Shown one piece after another: positions 21,443 through 30,314 of a DNA stretch of 64,000 nt. The notes under the pieces are model-generated. The model ran no database searches. It was not told the DNA's origin and worked only from the letters and a program-made list of their open reading frames with translations. The position numbers were made by a program, and so were the translations under genes. How positions within the stretch are numbered: position 1 is the stretch's first letter; the number at the start of each line of letters is the position of its first letter. Origin of the DNA: Desulfocicer sp963675955 (lineage in GTDB: Bacteria > Desulfobacterota > Desulfobacteria > Desulfobacterales > Desulfobacteraceae). The stretch is from assembly GCA_963675955.2 (NCBI GenBank), contig CAXXVR010000008.1, positions 62,001 to 126,000 of the forward strand. Direction: 5' to 3'.

Positions 21443-24360
21443 TGATCCGATTTAATCGGCTGCCCACGCTGAAAATTGATTCGACAAAAAAAGTAATTTT
21501 CAATTACAAGGGAAAGGCTTACTCCGGTGTGGAAGGCGATACCATTGCCGGTGCCCTTTATGCCAACGGTGTCCGCATATATGCCAGAAGCCTTAAATAC
21601 CATCGTCCCAGAGGGCTTTACAGCCTGGACGGTGAGTGCAGTAACACCATGATGGAAGTGGACGGTATCCCCAATGTGCGCACGGAAAATACCCTGCTCA
21701 AACAGGGCATGACCGTGAAAGAACAGAACGTCAAAGGCTCCGCTGAAAACGATATGCTGGGATTCCTGGACAAACTGGATTGGGCCATGCCCGCCGGTTT
21801 TTATTATAAAATGATGCACAAGCCCGCCCGCATCTGGCCCATTGCCATGAAGCAGATTCGGAAAACGGCAGGTCTTGGTGCAATCAGCCCTGATTTTGTC
21901 ATGCCGGGCAAGTTCGATGAAATTTTTCCCAGAACCGACGTTGTGGTTATCGGTGGGGGGCCTGCCGGTATGACCGCAGCTCTTGCCGCTGCAGAAAAAG
22001 GCCTTCGGGTAATCATCATGGAATCCCGCCCCTGGCTGGGTGGATTCTTTGACTACCGTGTGGCGGAGTACAAAGATGGTGTTGCCCTGTACCAGCGGGG
22101 CCAGGATCTGGCACAACAGGTGGAAGCCAATGAAAATATCCGGGTGCTCAAACATACCGCCATGGTGGGAGCTTACAGTAACTGCTTGGTCACTGGTTTC
22201 CAGACCGGAACCGATAAAGATGCATTTAACGAACGATATGTGGAGATTCGTGCCAACAGTGTTATTGTGGCCACCGGCTGCATTGAGCGCCCTCTGCTTT
22301 TTGAGAATAATGAGCGCCCCGGTGTCATGCAGGTGGGATGTGCCCTTCGCATGGCCCGTCATTATGGCATTCTGGTCGGTGAAAATGGTGTTTTCAGCGT
22401 GGGGCATGATCTTGGCCTTGAAGCGGCCATTGATCTGTTTGACATGGGCATGAAGATCGGTTGCGTTGCAGATGTGCGTGAAGATGGTCAGGACCCGGAA
22501 CTGGTACTGGCGTTGGCCAAACGAAATATCCTCCTTCTTAAGGGATGGGTGGCCGCTGTTGCCCATGGCAAAAAACAGGTCAACAAGGTGACCATGAGTT
22601 CCATTGACGGCATGATCTCCCGGGATTTTGACTGTGATGTGCTGGTGGCATCTGCGGGGCTTACCCCGGTGACCGGACCGTTGACCATGGCCCAGATTAA
22701 ACTTCGACACGATGATTTCACCGGCTTTTTTGTGGCCGATGAGATGCCGGAAAACACCTTTTCTGCAGGTCGTATCCTGGGTCTTAACGATGCGATGTCC
22801 ATTGAATGTTCCGGAACCCTTGCCGGTTTGAAGGCTGCTAAAGCATGTGGCGCTTGTGAATTGGCTGATGTGGAAGCTGCTGAAGCTGCCATGAAAGAAC
22901 TTCCCGGACCAGTGCGCGGTTCCAAGCTTGTGACAGCCCCGGTAAAGGGTAAAAAAAGTTTTATCTGTTTTGATGAAGACACCACCATAAAGGCTGTGAA
23001 TCAGACCATTGACAGCGGGTTTGATGTGCCTGAACTTGTAAAACGATATTCTTCAGCTGGTCTTGGACCGGGCCAGAGCGGTATTCCCGGGCACAACCTG
23101 CCCCTTTATGTGGCAAAATACCAGGCCCTTGCCGGTGTGCCGGTTAAACCCACCACGGTGCGTGCGCCCATTGTGCCCACCTTTATTGCCACCTATGCCG
23201 GTACCAATCATACCATGCACAAAAGAACTCCCATCCACGAACTTCAAGTGGCTGATAAGGGAATCCTGCGCAAAATCGGTGTGTGGGAACGGGTGAGATA
23301 TTTTTCCGAGGATTATTCCTGCCGCAAAGAAATTGAAAACGTGCGAAACAACGTGGGCATGCTGGACGGCTCCACCCTGGGTAAGTTCCGCCTCCATGGA
23401 CCCGATGCCCTTAAAGCCCTGCAGCGTATTTATGTCAGCGACATGTCCAAACTCAAACCAGGGCGGGTGAAATACTCTGCCATGTGCAACGACGACGGCT
23501 GTGTCATTGATGATGGTGTTGTCATCATGGTGGGTGAAAATGATTACTATATCACCACCTCCACCGGCCGGGCCGGTCAGACCGTGGAATGGTTCCGGTA
23601 TCACACCCGGTATGACGGCTGGAATTACAGCATGGTGAATCTCACCGACGCCATGGGCGTCATCAACCTTTCCGGTCCCAATGCCAGAAAGGTGTTTGCA
23701 AAAATCACCGATGAAGATGTCTCCAATGAAGCCCTGCCTTACTCCGGTTATAAAGAGCTGGTCATTAAAGATGTCATCCCGGTAAAGGTCATGCGGCTGG
23801 GTTTTGTGGGTGAGCTCTCCTACGAGTTTCATGTGCCGTCTTCTTACATGAGCTCTTTGTGGCAACTGCTTAAAGAAGCAGGTGCTGAGTTCGGTATCCA
23901 GAACTTTGGTGTGGAAGCCCAGAATGTCCTTCGTATGGAAAAATGCCATATTATCCTGGGTCAGGAGTCCGAGCAGCGGACCAACCTTCTGGATGTGGGA
24001 CTTGGATTTCTGTGGGATCGTAAAAAAGCCAAAGCCAAAACCGTTGGTGCCGTGGCCCTTCGCCAGGCAGAAAAAGATCCCACCCGTCTAAAGCTTGTGG
24101 GATTTAAAATGGAAAACAAGGGGCGTGCCCCCCGGGATGGTGCACTCATCGTGGACACACGGGTGCGTGGATATATTGCAACGGCCCGGGACAGCTTTTC
24201 CTTGAACGAGGCCGTTGGTATGGCCCTTGTTGAATCAGAGCTCGCCAAGGTGGGTACCCGGCTTGAAATCTATGAAGATGAGTGCGGTGATGAACGTATC
24301 TATGGCAAGGTGGTTCCCATGCCATTTTATGATCCTGACGGAACAAGAATGAAGAGTTGA
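21439..24360 (+). CDS. soxA: Sarcosine oxidase-type alpha subunit
   Basis: The 973-residue subunit has the standard order: an N-terminal SoxA-type domain with SGVEGDTIAGALYANGVRIY and YHRPRG, a Rossmann domain VVVIGGGPAGMTAALAAAEKG that holds NAD, then a C-terminal aminomethyltransferase-like domain (GCV_T fold) from about 620 with GMLDGSTLGKFRLHGPDA and GFVGELSYEFHVP that binds tetrahydrofolate. Demethylation of sarcosine or dimethylglycine would give methylene-THF, which fits a C1 (Wood-Ljungdahl) metabolism. Long open frames on its opposite strand are composition artefacts. Confidence 0.92.
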   Translation: MMIRFNRLPTLKIDSTKKVIFNYKGKAYSGVEGDTIAGALYANGVRIYARSLKYHRPRGLYSLDGECSNTMMEVDGIPNVRTENTLLKQGMTVKEQNVKGSAENDMLGFLDKLDWAMPAGFYYKMMHKPARIWPIAMKQIRKTAGLGAISPDFVMPGKFDEIFPRTDVVVIGGGPAGMTAALAAAEKGLRVIIMESRPWLGGFFDYRVAEYKDGVALYQRGQDLAQQVEANENIRVLKHTAMVGAYSNCLVTGFQTGTDKDAFNERYVEIRANSVIVATGCIERPLLFENNERPGVMQVGCALRMARHYGILVGENGVFSVGHDLGLEAAIDLFDMGMKIGCVADVREDGQDPELVLALAKRNILLLKGWVAAVAHGKKQVNKVTMSSIDGMISRDFDCDVLVASAGLTPVTGPLTMAQIKLRHDDFTGFFVADEMPENTFSAGRILGLNDAMSIECSGTLAGLKAAKACGACELADVEAAEAAMKELPGPVRGSKLVTAPVKGKKSFICFDEDTTIKAVNQTIDSGFDVPELVKRYSSAGLGPGQSGIPGHNLPLYVAKYQALAGVPVKPTTVRAPIVPTFIATYAGTNHTMHKRTPIHELQVADKGILRKIGVWERVRYFSEDYSCRKEIENVRNNVGMLDGSTLGKFRLHGPDALKALQRIYVSDMSKLKPGRVKYSAMCNDDGCVIDDGVVIMVGENDYYITTSTGRAGQTVEWFRYHTRYDGWNYSMVNLTDAMGVINLSGPNARKVFAKITDEDVSNEALPYSGYKELVIKDVIPVKVMRLGFVGELSYEFHVPSSYMSSLWQLLKEAGAEFGIQNFGVEAQNVLRMEKCHIILGQESEQRTNLLDVGLGFLWDRKKAKAKTVGAVALRQAEKDPTRLKLVGFKMENKGRAPRDGALIVDTRVRGYIATARDSFSLNEAVGMALVESELAKVGTRLEIYEDECGDERIYGKVVPMPFYDPDGTRMKS

Positions 24361-24371
24361 GGTAAAAACAA

Positions 24372-25004
24372 ATGGTAGACATAAAAAGAGTTTCACCGGT
24401 GTCCTTTGGTAAATTCCCCAAACGCACGGAAGTACGGGACAACTGGACCATCGCCATGGAGTATGAGTCAGAAGGGCAGGGTCTGTCCATTGTGGACTTA
24501 AGCCATATAACCCGCCTGGATGTTCAGACCAAAGATCTGTCAGGCGTGACCCCCTTTGGCGTGGCTATTCCGGAGGTTCCGGGTCAGTCCGTGCTTGAGG
24601 ACGGTGTGTTGATCAATCGCATGAACGGTACCCAGGCCTCTGTATTTCAGCTGCCTGGAAATGCTGCACAGCGTCCCACGGACGTGTTTGTCACAGAAAC
24701 CACGGAAAATACCCTGTGCGTGGCCATCATGGGCAAGGATGTCTTTTCATTCATGGAAAAGGTGACCAACCTGGATTTTCTGGATCCTAAAATGACGGCT
24801 CCGTTTCTGTTCCAGGGACCCTGCTGCCATGTACCCTGCCAGATCATTACCCTTTCCAAGGATGGTGAAAAGGCGGGCCTTATCCTGACCTGTTCAAGGG
24901 GCTATGGAAAAGATATGATTCACTCCCTGATGGATAGTGGCCTTGAATTTAACATGCAACCCGCTGGTGAAGAGAAATTCTCTGCCTGGGTGGCATCCTT
25001 ATAA
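24372..25004 (+). CDS. soxG: Sarcosine oxidase-type gamma subunit
   Basis: The 210-residue protein matches the SoxG fold, a small GCV_T-like domain without catalytic residues. Recognisable parts are LSIVDLSHITRLDVQTKDL near the start, FQLPGNAAQRPTDVFVTET and SRGYGKDMIHSLMDSGLEFNM at the end. It is last in soxBDAG, 11 bp after soxA. Its presence makes the enzyme a full heterotetramer rather than a two-subunit dehydrogenase. Confidence 0.85.
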   Translation: MVDIKRVSPVSFGKFPKRTEVRDNWTIAMEYESEGQGLSIVDLSHITRLDVQTKDLSGVTPFGVAIPEVPGQSVLEDGVLINRMNGTQASVFQLPGNAAQRPTDVFVTETTENTLCVAIMGKDVFSFMEKVTNLDFLDPKMTAPFLFQGPCCHVPCQIITLSKDGEKAGLILTCSRGYGKDMIHSLMDSGLEFNMQPAGEEKFSAWVASL

Positions 25005-25022
25005 TAAAGCAAATTGGATGAT

Positions 25023-25068
25023 GGGGTCAGGCCTGGTAAAAAAGCAGATACTGGGATCAGGCCTGGCC
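25023..25068. repeat. REP-like fragments GGGGTCAGGCCTGG / GGGATCAGGCCTGG
   Basis: Two tandem 14-mers, 30 bp apart, begin at 25023 and 25053. They resemble the arm ends of the 89-bp palindromes at 18577 and 63266. Confidence 0.55.
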
Positions 25069-25137
25069 TAGCTAGGGAAGACGGATCAGATTATCAGTCT
25101 TCTTTGGGTGAATTCCATACTGCCGAAGAAATTAAAC

Positions 25138-25167
25138 TTGCCTGAAAATAATATAATGCGCTATATA
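25138..25167 (+). promoter_or_regulatory. Possible promoter of the universal stress gene
   Basis: TTGCCT (25138-25143), an 18-bp spacer and TATATA (25162-25167) lie about 70 bp before the chosen start. Confidence 0.4.
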
Positions 25168-25238
25168 TAAAATATCGTTATGAGGTAATGTCCAAAAATA
25201 AATTCTGTCAACTTGACACAATGCGGGGAGGGATGTGC

Positions 25239-26135
25239 ATGGATAAAAAAAAAATACGCCTGTTAATTGCCTACGATGGATCTGATCTGGCCCTTGATGC
25301 TGTCCGTTATGTGGGAAAAGTGTTTCCTGTTGAAACAACTGACGTCGTACTGTTTTATGTGGGAAAAAACATTCCAGCATCATTCTGGCAGATGGAAAAG
25401 GAAATGAACATCAGCTTGAAAACCCCTGAGGTCAGAGCATCCATGACCACCCAGGCCAAGGCTTTTAATGCCTGTCTGGATAAAGCCCAGAACATTCTTA
25501 CGGAAGCTGGGTTTCCGGTAACCGCCATTGAAAGAAAAGTTCAGAATGGGGTGCATGGTGTTATTCGCGATATTGTGGAGGAATCCATGAAGGGCTACAG
25601 TGCCGTGGTGGTGGGTAGAAGGGGACACAGTCGCCTGAAAGACATCCTTGCCGGCAGTGTTCCCAATATGCTTCTGGATAAAATTAATACCATTCCCCTG
25701 ATTGTTGTGGGAGGTTTGCCCGACAGTCGTAATTTTTTGGTTGCCTTTGATGGCTCAAACACCGTCCTTAAAGCTGTGGATCACATGAAGAGAATGCTTG
25801 ATGCTGCTGCCTGCAAGGTATTACTGTGTCATGTGAGCAGATTTCAGAAAAAGGGGGGCGATCTTACTGAAACAGATGAGATTGAATCAAAACTCAATCA
25901 TTCCAGGCAGGAGCTCATGTCAGCAGGCTTTGCCGTTGACAGGGTGGCATGTGAGATCCTTGAAGGAAAAAAGAGCCTTACCGATGCCATTATAGAAAAG
26001 GTAGAGCAAGGACAATTTGGTACGGTGGTGGTGGGACGACGGGGACTTACCGCATTAAAAGAACTCATGCTTGGCAGGGTTGGTGAAAAAATATTCAAGT
26101 TGGCCCAGCATCTGACGGTCTGGGTAGTCAGGTAA
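25239..26135 (+). CDS. Tandem universal stress protein (two UspA domains)
   Basis: The 298-residue cytoplasmic protein holds two UspA domains (about 1-150 and 160-298). Each begins with a strand (LLIAYDGSDLALDAVRYV and FLVAFDGSNTVLKAV) and each ends in an ATP-binding-type loop: VVGRRGHSRLKDILAGSV and VVGRRGLTALKELMLGRV. The second lacks the usual G-S/T after the last Gly, so perhaps only the first binds ATP. The ATG at 25239 follows GGGAGGG at good distance; longer in-frame starts lack a site. It lies between sox and rnf with its own promoter and terminator. Confidence 0.88.
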   Translation: MDKKKIRLLIAYDGSDLALDAVRYVGKVFPVETTDVVLFYVGKNIPASFWQMEKEMNISLKTPEVRASMTTQAKAFNACLDKAQNILTEAGFPVTAIERKVQNGVHGVIRDIVEESMKGYSAVVVGRRGHSRLKDILAGSVPNMLLDKINTIPLIVVGGLPDSRNFLVAFDGSNTVLKAVDHMKRMLDAAACKVLLCHVSRFQKKGGDLTETDEIESKLNHSRQELMSAGFAVDRVACEILEGKKSLTDAIIEKVEQGQFGTVVVGRRGLTALKELMLGRVGEKIFKLAQHLTVWVVR

Positions 26136-26152
26136 ACTTAAAGATTATCCCT

Positions 26153-26291
26153 TGACTTGATAAAAAAAGGTGTGGTACCTAAATCATTTATCTGGTTTTT
26201 GTTTGGTATCTGATATATCAGCATGAAGAGCAAGGCGGGCATACATGGCTCAAACCAATATTAATTACTCTTGGTTTGAGCCTTTTATTTT
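26153..26291 (+). terminator. Strong terminator between usp and rnfC; possible small RNA
   Basis: A perfect 12-bp stem GGCTCAAACCAA/TTGGTTTGAGCC (26247-26258, 26271-26282) is followed by TTTTATTTT. A TTGACT at about 26153 with TACCTA 18 bp later could start a ~110-nt transcript ending at this terminator. The terminator is well supported; the small RNA is speculative. The rest of 26292-26434 shows no gene. Confidence 0.7.
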
Positions 26292-26434
26292 AAATTTTGA
26301 TGATCCCCCGTTTTTTAACAGCCTCTCAAAAATTGTCAGGATAAAAAAGATTTGGATCATCGAGTTCAATATGATGAGCTTACATGGTGTGCTCAATGAA
26401 TAACAATTAACAAGGTTTGGAGTAAAGAAAGAAA

Positions 26435-27799
26435 ATGGGTTTATTCAGGTTTAAAGGTTTCCCCGGCAAGGGGACGTTTCCCCATGGTATTCATCCACCT
26501 GATAACAAGTTCTTTTCCGCCGACAAAGCAATTGAAGTGTTACCAACACCTGAAAAGGTGGTGTTGCCCCTTTTGCAGAACATCGGTGCCCCTTGCGAAC
26601 CTGTTGTAAAGCCAAAGCAACAGGTTACAACAGGTGAACTTGTGGGCAAGGGAAAGTCTTTTGTTTCTGCAGCTCTTCATTCTCCCGTGTCAGGCACCGT
26701 TCAAAGGCCTGTAATGGTGACGCTGCCAAATGGCCGTCGGATGAAAGCTATTCAGATAAAGGCAGATGTTGATCAAAATCCCGGGCAGTTGCTGTGGGAT
26801 AAGCTCAGTGCCACGGATTGGCCCACGGATTGTATCTCCATTTATGAACCGGCCACTATCTCAAAAATTATCCATGATGCCGGTATTGTCGGCCTTGGTG
26901 GCGCAGCCTTTCCCACCCACGTAAAGGTCATGCCCGATGAAAACAAAATGATCGATACGCTTATGATCAACGGTTGTGAATGTGAGCCCTTTCTCACGCC
27001 GGATTATCGTCTTATGCTCCAGGCTCCAGGTGCCATCGTAACCGGTGCGCTGCTGGCCGGCCGGGCCGTGTCTGCCAAGGAGATTATCATTTGCGTGGAA
27101 GACAATAAACCCCTTGCAATTGAAAAGCTTCGCCGCATCACTGCCCAGACCGTGATCCGGGTGGCCGTGGTTCAGACCAAATATCCCCAGGGAAGTGAAA
27201 AACAGCTGGTGAAAGCCGTACTGGGTCTGGATGTTCCCCTGGGTGGTCTTCCCTCTGATGTGGGGGTCGCCATGAGTAATGTGGGAACCATCGCTGCCAT
27301 TGGAATGGCCGTTATAAAGGAAGCCCCCTTGACCCACCGGGCAATCTCTGTTTCCGGCGGGGGAATTGCCACTCCAAAAAATTTGTTTGTACCCATCGGC
27401 ATCAGTATCAGAGAATTAATTGACCACTGTGGTGGTTTTACAAAGGATGCGGCCCGGGTGGTATCCGGTGGCCCCATGATGGGTTTTTCCTTTTCCGATC
27501 TGAGCACCCCGGTGACCAAGGGCACCAGCGGCATAACTATACTGACCCATGAAGATGTGGCAAAGGAAAATGAAACTTCCTGTGTACGGTGTGGCAGATG
27601 CGTGGATGCCTGCCCCATGAATCTGGTTCCCACAAAGCTTGCCATGGCATCCCGTTACAAAGATCCGGCCCTTGCCGTTAAATACAATATCAATGCCTGT
27701 TTTGAATGCGGGTGCTGTACCTATGTCTGCCCGGCAAACATTAAACTTGTCCAGCTGATTCGTACCGGAAAACAGCAGGTAGCGGCCATGAAGAAGTAG
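26435..27799 (+). CDS. rnfC: Rnf complex subunit C (NADH-binding, Fe-S)
   Basis: This is the peripheral subunit that exchanges electrons with NADH in the membrane Rnf ion pump. The 454 residues have the barrel-sandwich N-terminus (GVHPPDNK-like GIHPPDNKFFSADKAIEVLP), a flavin/NADH domain with GIVGLGGAAFPTHVK and INGCECEPFLTPDYRL, and two 4Fe-4S motifs: CVRCGRCVDACP and CFECGCCTYVCP (from about residue 382). The gene opens rnfCDGEAB, the order used in acetogens and sulfate reducers. The ribosome site is weak (GTAAAGAAAG). Confidence 0.95.
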   Translation: MGLFRFKGFPGKGTFPHGIHPPDNKFFSADKAIEVLPTPEKVVLPLLQNIGAPCEPVVKPKQQVTTGELVGKGKSFVSAALHSPVSGTVQRPVMVTLPNGRRMKAIQIKADVDQNPGQLLWDKLSATDWPTDCISIYEPATISKIIHDAGIVGLGGAAFPTHVKVMPDENKMIDTLMINGCECEPFLTPDYRLMLQAPGAIVTGALLAGRAVSAKEIIICVEDNKPLAIEKLRRITAQTVIRVAVVQTKYPQGSEKQLVKAVLGLDVPLGGLPSDVGVAMSNVGTIAAIGMAVIKEAPLTHRAISVSGGGIATPKNLFVPIGISIRELIDHCGGFTKDAARVVSGGPMMGFSFSDLSTPVTKGTSGITILTHEDVAKENETSCVRCGRCVDACPMNLVPTKLAMASRYKDPALAVKYNINACFECGCCTYVCPANIKLVQLIRTGKQQVAAMKK

Positions 27800-27838
27800 T
27801 TTCTCTTCGTGTCTGGTTATAATAAGGAGTGAATTAAC

Positions 27839-28831
27839 GTGTCTCAGAAAAACGATATAACAGGGCAGGGCATGGCCGATGAGGCCATCAAGATCCATGT
27901 GGCCCCCTCACCGCACCTGTCCGATCAGACCTTTACCACCCGGCGCATGATGACCGATGTGATCATCGCCCTTTTGCCCCTTGTGGTCATGTCGGTTTAT
28001 GTGTTTCGCATGTATGCCGTTACCCAGCTGGTGATCTGCATTGCCGCCTGCGCAGCAGCCGAATTCGTCTTTGTAAAAATGAGAGGTAAAGCCGCAACCC
28101 TGGGCGATTTTTCCGCCATGGTCACCGGTATGATTATTGCTCTTTCCCTGCCGGGTACGGCCCCATGGTATGTGGGGGTGCTTGCATCGGTGGTGGCCAT
28201 CGGCATCGGCAAGATCATCTTTGGTGGTCTGGGAATGAATATTTTTAACCCTGCCATGGTGGGTCGTGCCTTTGTCATGATCGCCTTTGCCAGTGCCATG
28301 GGCGCTTCTGCCTACATTAACGCCGACGGCACCATTGATGCCATGTCCATGGCAACACCGTTGACCGCCTTTAAACAAAGCGGTGTGGCAACTTCCATTC
28401 TGGACCTTTTTGTAGGGGTTACTAATGGCTCTCTTGGAGAAACCAGTGCCTTTGCCTGTCTGCTTGGTGGCGGCTATCTTCTCTATCGAAAAACCGCTTC
28501 CTGGGAAATCCCAGCCGGTATTCTTTCCACAGTTATTGTTATCTCTGCGCTGGCAGATATGTCCGGCAACTGCGGGGGTGGCTTTATTTTGCATCAGCTG
28601 TTTGGCGGCGCACTTTTATTTGGCAGTTTTTTCATTGCCACAGATCCGGTCTCAAGCCCTGTTACCCCTAAAGGTAAATGGATTTTTGGCATGGGCACCG
28701 GCGCATTGATCATGGTTATCCGTCTTTACAGTGGATACCCCGAAGGTGTTATGTTTGCCGTGTTGCTGATGAATGCCATGACCCCACTGATCAACAGATG
28801 GACCATTCCTAAACCCACCGGGGTGGCATGA
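27839..28831 (+). CDS. rnfD: Rnf complex subunit D (membrane, FMN)
   Basis: The start is GTG at 27839 with AAGGAG upstream. The 330-residue integral membrane protein has about nine hydrophobic helices and the motif DAMSMATPLTAF, whose Thr is the expected site for covalent FMN in RnfD/NqrB. It forms part of the ion channel with RnfA and RnfE. The 330-residue length is normal. Confidence 0.95.
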   Translation: MSQKNDITGQGMADEAIKIHVAPSPHLSDQTFTTRRMMTDVIIALLPLVVMSVYVFRMYAVTQLVICIAACAAAEFVFVKMRGKAATLGDFSAMVTGMIIALSLPGTAPWYVGVLASVVAIGIGKIIFGGLGMNIFNPAMVGRAFVMIAFASAMGASAYINADGTIDAMSMATPLTAFKQSGVATSILDLFVGVTNGSLGETSAFACLLGGGYLLYRKTASWEIPAGILSTVIVISALADMSGNCGGGFILHQLFGGALLFGSFFIATDPVSSPVTPKGKWIFGMGTGALIMVIRLYSGYPEGVMFAVLLMNAMTPLINRWTIPKPTGVA

Positions 28832-28973
28832 TCAAGTGGAAATGTTGAGATTTGTGTTGACCCCCGGCAGAAAAACCCCTGCTGTTAAGACAGGGCAGGG
28901 TCCTGTACCAAGGGTCATGGGAAATTTCAGATTCTTTCAATTGCCCACCGGGCATGTAAGGTAATAAAGACTT

Positions 28974-29633
28974 ATGGATGATACGACATCAGAAAAAAGG
29001 GAGCGGTTTCAGAATAACAACCTGCTTCAGGCTTGGCTTGTTCTGACACTTGCCTTGATTTTCGGTATATCACTGGCTGGGGTACAGGCAGTTCTGGGAC
29101 CCAAAATTGAAGCCAATAAAATAAAAGAGACCATGGAAAAGGTACCTGAAGTGGTACTTGGCCTGGATGCCGCACAGAAACTTGCAGCATCGGGTGAAAC
29201 CCTCGATATTCAATCCAGGGTCATTGAAGTGAACAAAAAAAATAAAAAGAAATTCTACACGGTGTATGAGGCCAGATTCCAGGACAATACCATTGCCGGA
29301 TGGGTGGCCAAGGCCGGTGGACAGGGCTATGCTGACAAGATAGAGCTGCTTGTGGGTATTGATGCAACGGCAGAAAATATCACCGGACTTTTCATTCTGG
29401 ACCAGAAAGAAACCCCGGGTCTTGGAAATAAAATTTCAGACATCGAATGGCGCAGTCAATTCATGGACAAACCCGCAACAACTCCTCTGGTGGTGGTGAA
29501 GGATAAATCCCAGGGTCCGAGCAACATTGATGCCATCTCCGGTGCCACCATTTCTTCAAGGTCGGTGTGTGGTATTATCAATCAAACGGTTTCTGACATC
29601 AGACCGGAATTGACTTCAAACAAAAAAGATTAA
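28974..29633 (+). CDS. rnfG: Rnf complex subunit G (covalent FMN)
   Basis: The 219-residue subunit has one N-terminal membrane helix (AWLVLTLALIFGISLAGVQAVL) and an external domain with the FMN-attachment motif ISGATISSRSV, where the Thr carries FMN. It links the Fe-S and membrane parts of Rnf. It follows rnfD by 142 bp in which no gene is visible. GTAAGGTAATA precedes the start. Confidence 0.95.
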   Translation: MDDTTSEKRERFQNNNLLQAWLVLTLALIFGISLAGVQAVLGPKIEANKIKETMEKVPEVVLGLDAAQKLAASGETLDIQSRVIEVNKKNKKKFYTVYEARFQDNTIAGWVAKAGGQGYADKIELLVGIDATAENITGLFILDQKETPGLGNKISDIEWRSQFMDKPATTPLVVVKDKSQGPSNIDAISGATISSRSVCGIINQTVSDIRPELTSNKKD

Positions 29634-29653
29634 CATATAAAGGGAAATGACAA

Positions 29654-30259
29654 ATGGCTGATCAACCAACCGCTCTGGAAAGATTTGTCCAGGGCATATT
29701 GCCTGAAAACCCGGTGTATCGCCAGCTGCTTGGGATGTGTCCCACCCTGGCAGTAACCAACGGCATGAAACCGGCCATGACCATGGCCTGTTCCGTGGCC
29801 TTTGTTCTGCTGTGCGCCAATGTTGTCACAAGCCTCATCCGGGGCCTTTTGAAACCCCATCTTCGTATCGTGGTGTTCACTTTAACCATTGCCACCTTTG
29901 TAACCATTGCCGACAGGGTGCTTGCCGCCTATCTCTATCAGATGAGTAAAACGCTTGGACCTTATATTCCACTGATCATTGTAAATTGCCTTATCATCTG
30001 CCGATGCGAAGTGTGTGCCTCCAAACAGGGGGTCTTCACCGCCGCTTCCGATGCACTTGGTCAGTCTCTTGGTTACGCCCTGGCCCTGGCAAGTATTGCC
30101 GTGGTAAGAGAGCTTCTGGGAACCGGTGGTCTGTTTGGTGTCCCGCTTTTGCCTGCCGGATGGCCGGACTGGGTAATCATGGTATTGCCTCCCGGAGCCT
30201 TCATCACCCTTGGCCTGCTTTTAGGGGGTGTGAATTGGCTGGGGATGCGCAGGAGCTAA
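29654..30259 (+). CDS. rnfE: Rnf complex subunit E (membrane)
   Basis: The 201-residue protein has six hydrophobic helices and the family motif NPVYRQLLGMCPTLAVTNGMKPA, with a conserved Cys thought to hold an intramembrane Fe-S centre, and later LIIVNCLIICRCEV. RnfE and RnfA are homologous and pack as an inverted pair in the membrane. AGGGAAATG precedes the ATG. Confidence 0.95.
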   Translation: MADQPTALERFVQGILPENPVYRQLLGMCPTLAVTNGMKPAMTMACSVAFVLLCANVVTSLIRGLLKPHLRIVVFTLTIATFVTIADRVLAAYLYQMSKTLGPYIPLIIVNCLIICRCEVCASKQGVFTAASDALGQSLGYALALASIAVVRELLGTGGLFGVPLLPAGWPDWVIMVLPPGAFITLGLLLGGVNWLGMRRS

Positions 30260-30314
30260 AATACCGGCAATAAAACCGGATCAACAGATGGATTATTAAC
30301 TTGGAAAGGTTGTT

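Noticed and set aside
21355..22710. 451-codon frame antisense to soxA (and 23053-23949)
   Set aside because: Long antisense frames produced by the codon use of soxA; no ribosome site and no recognisable domain.
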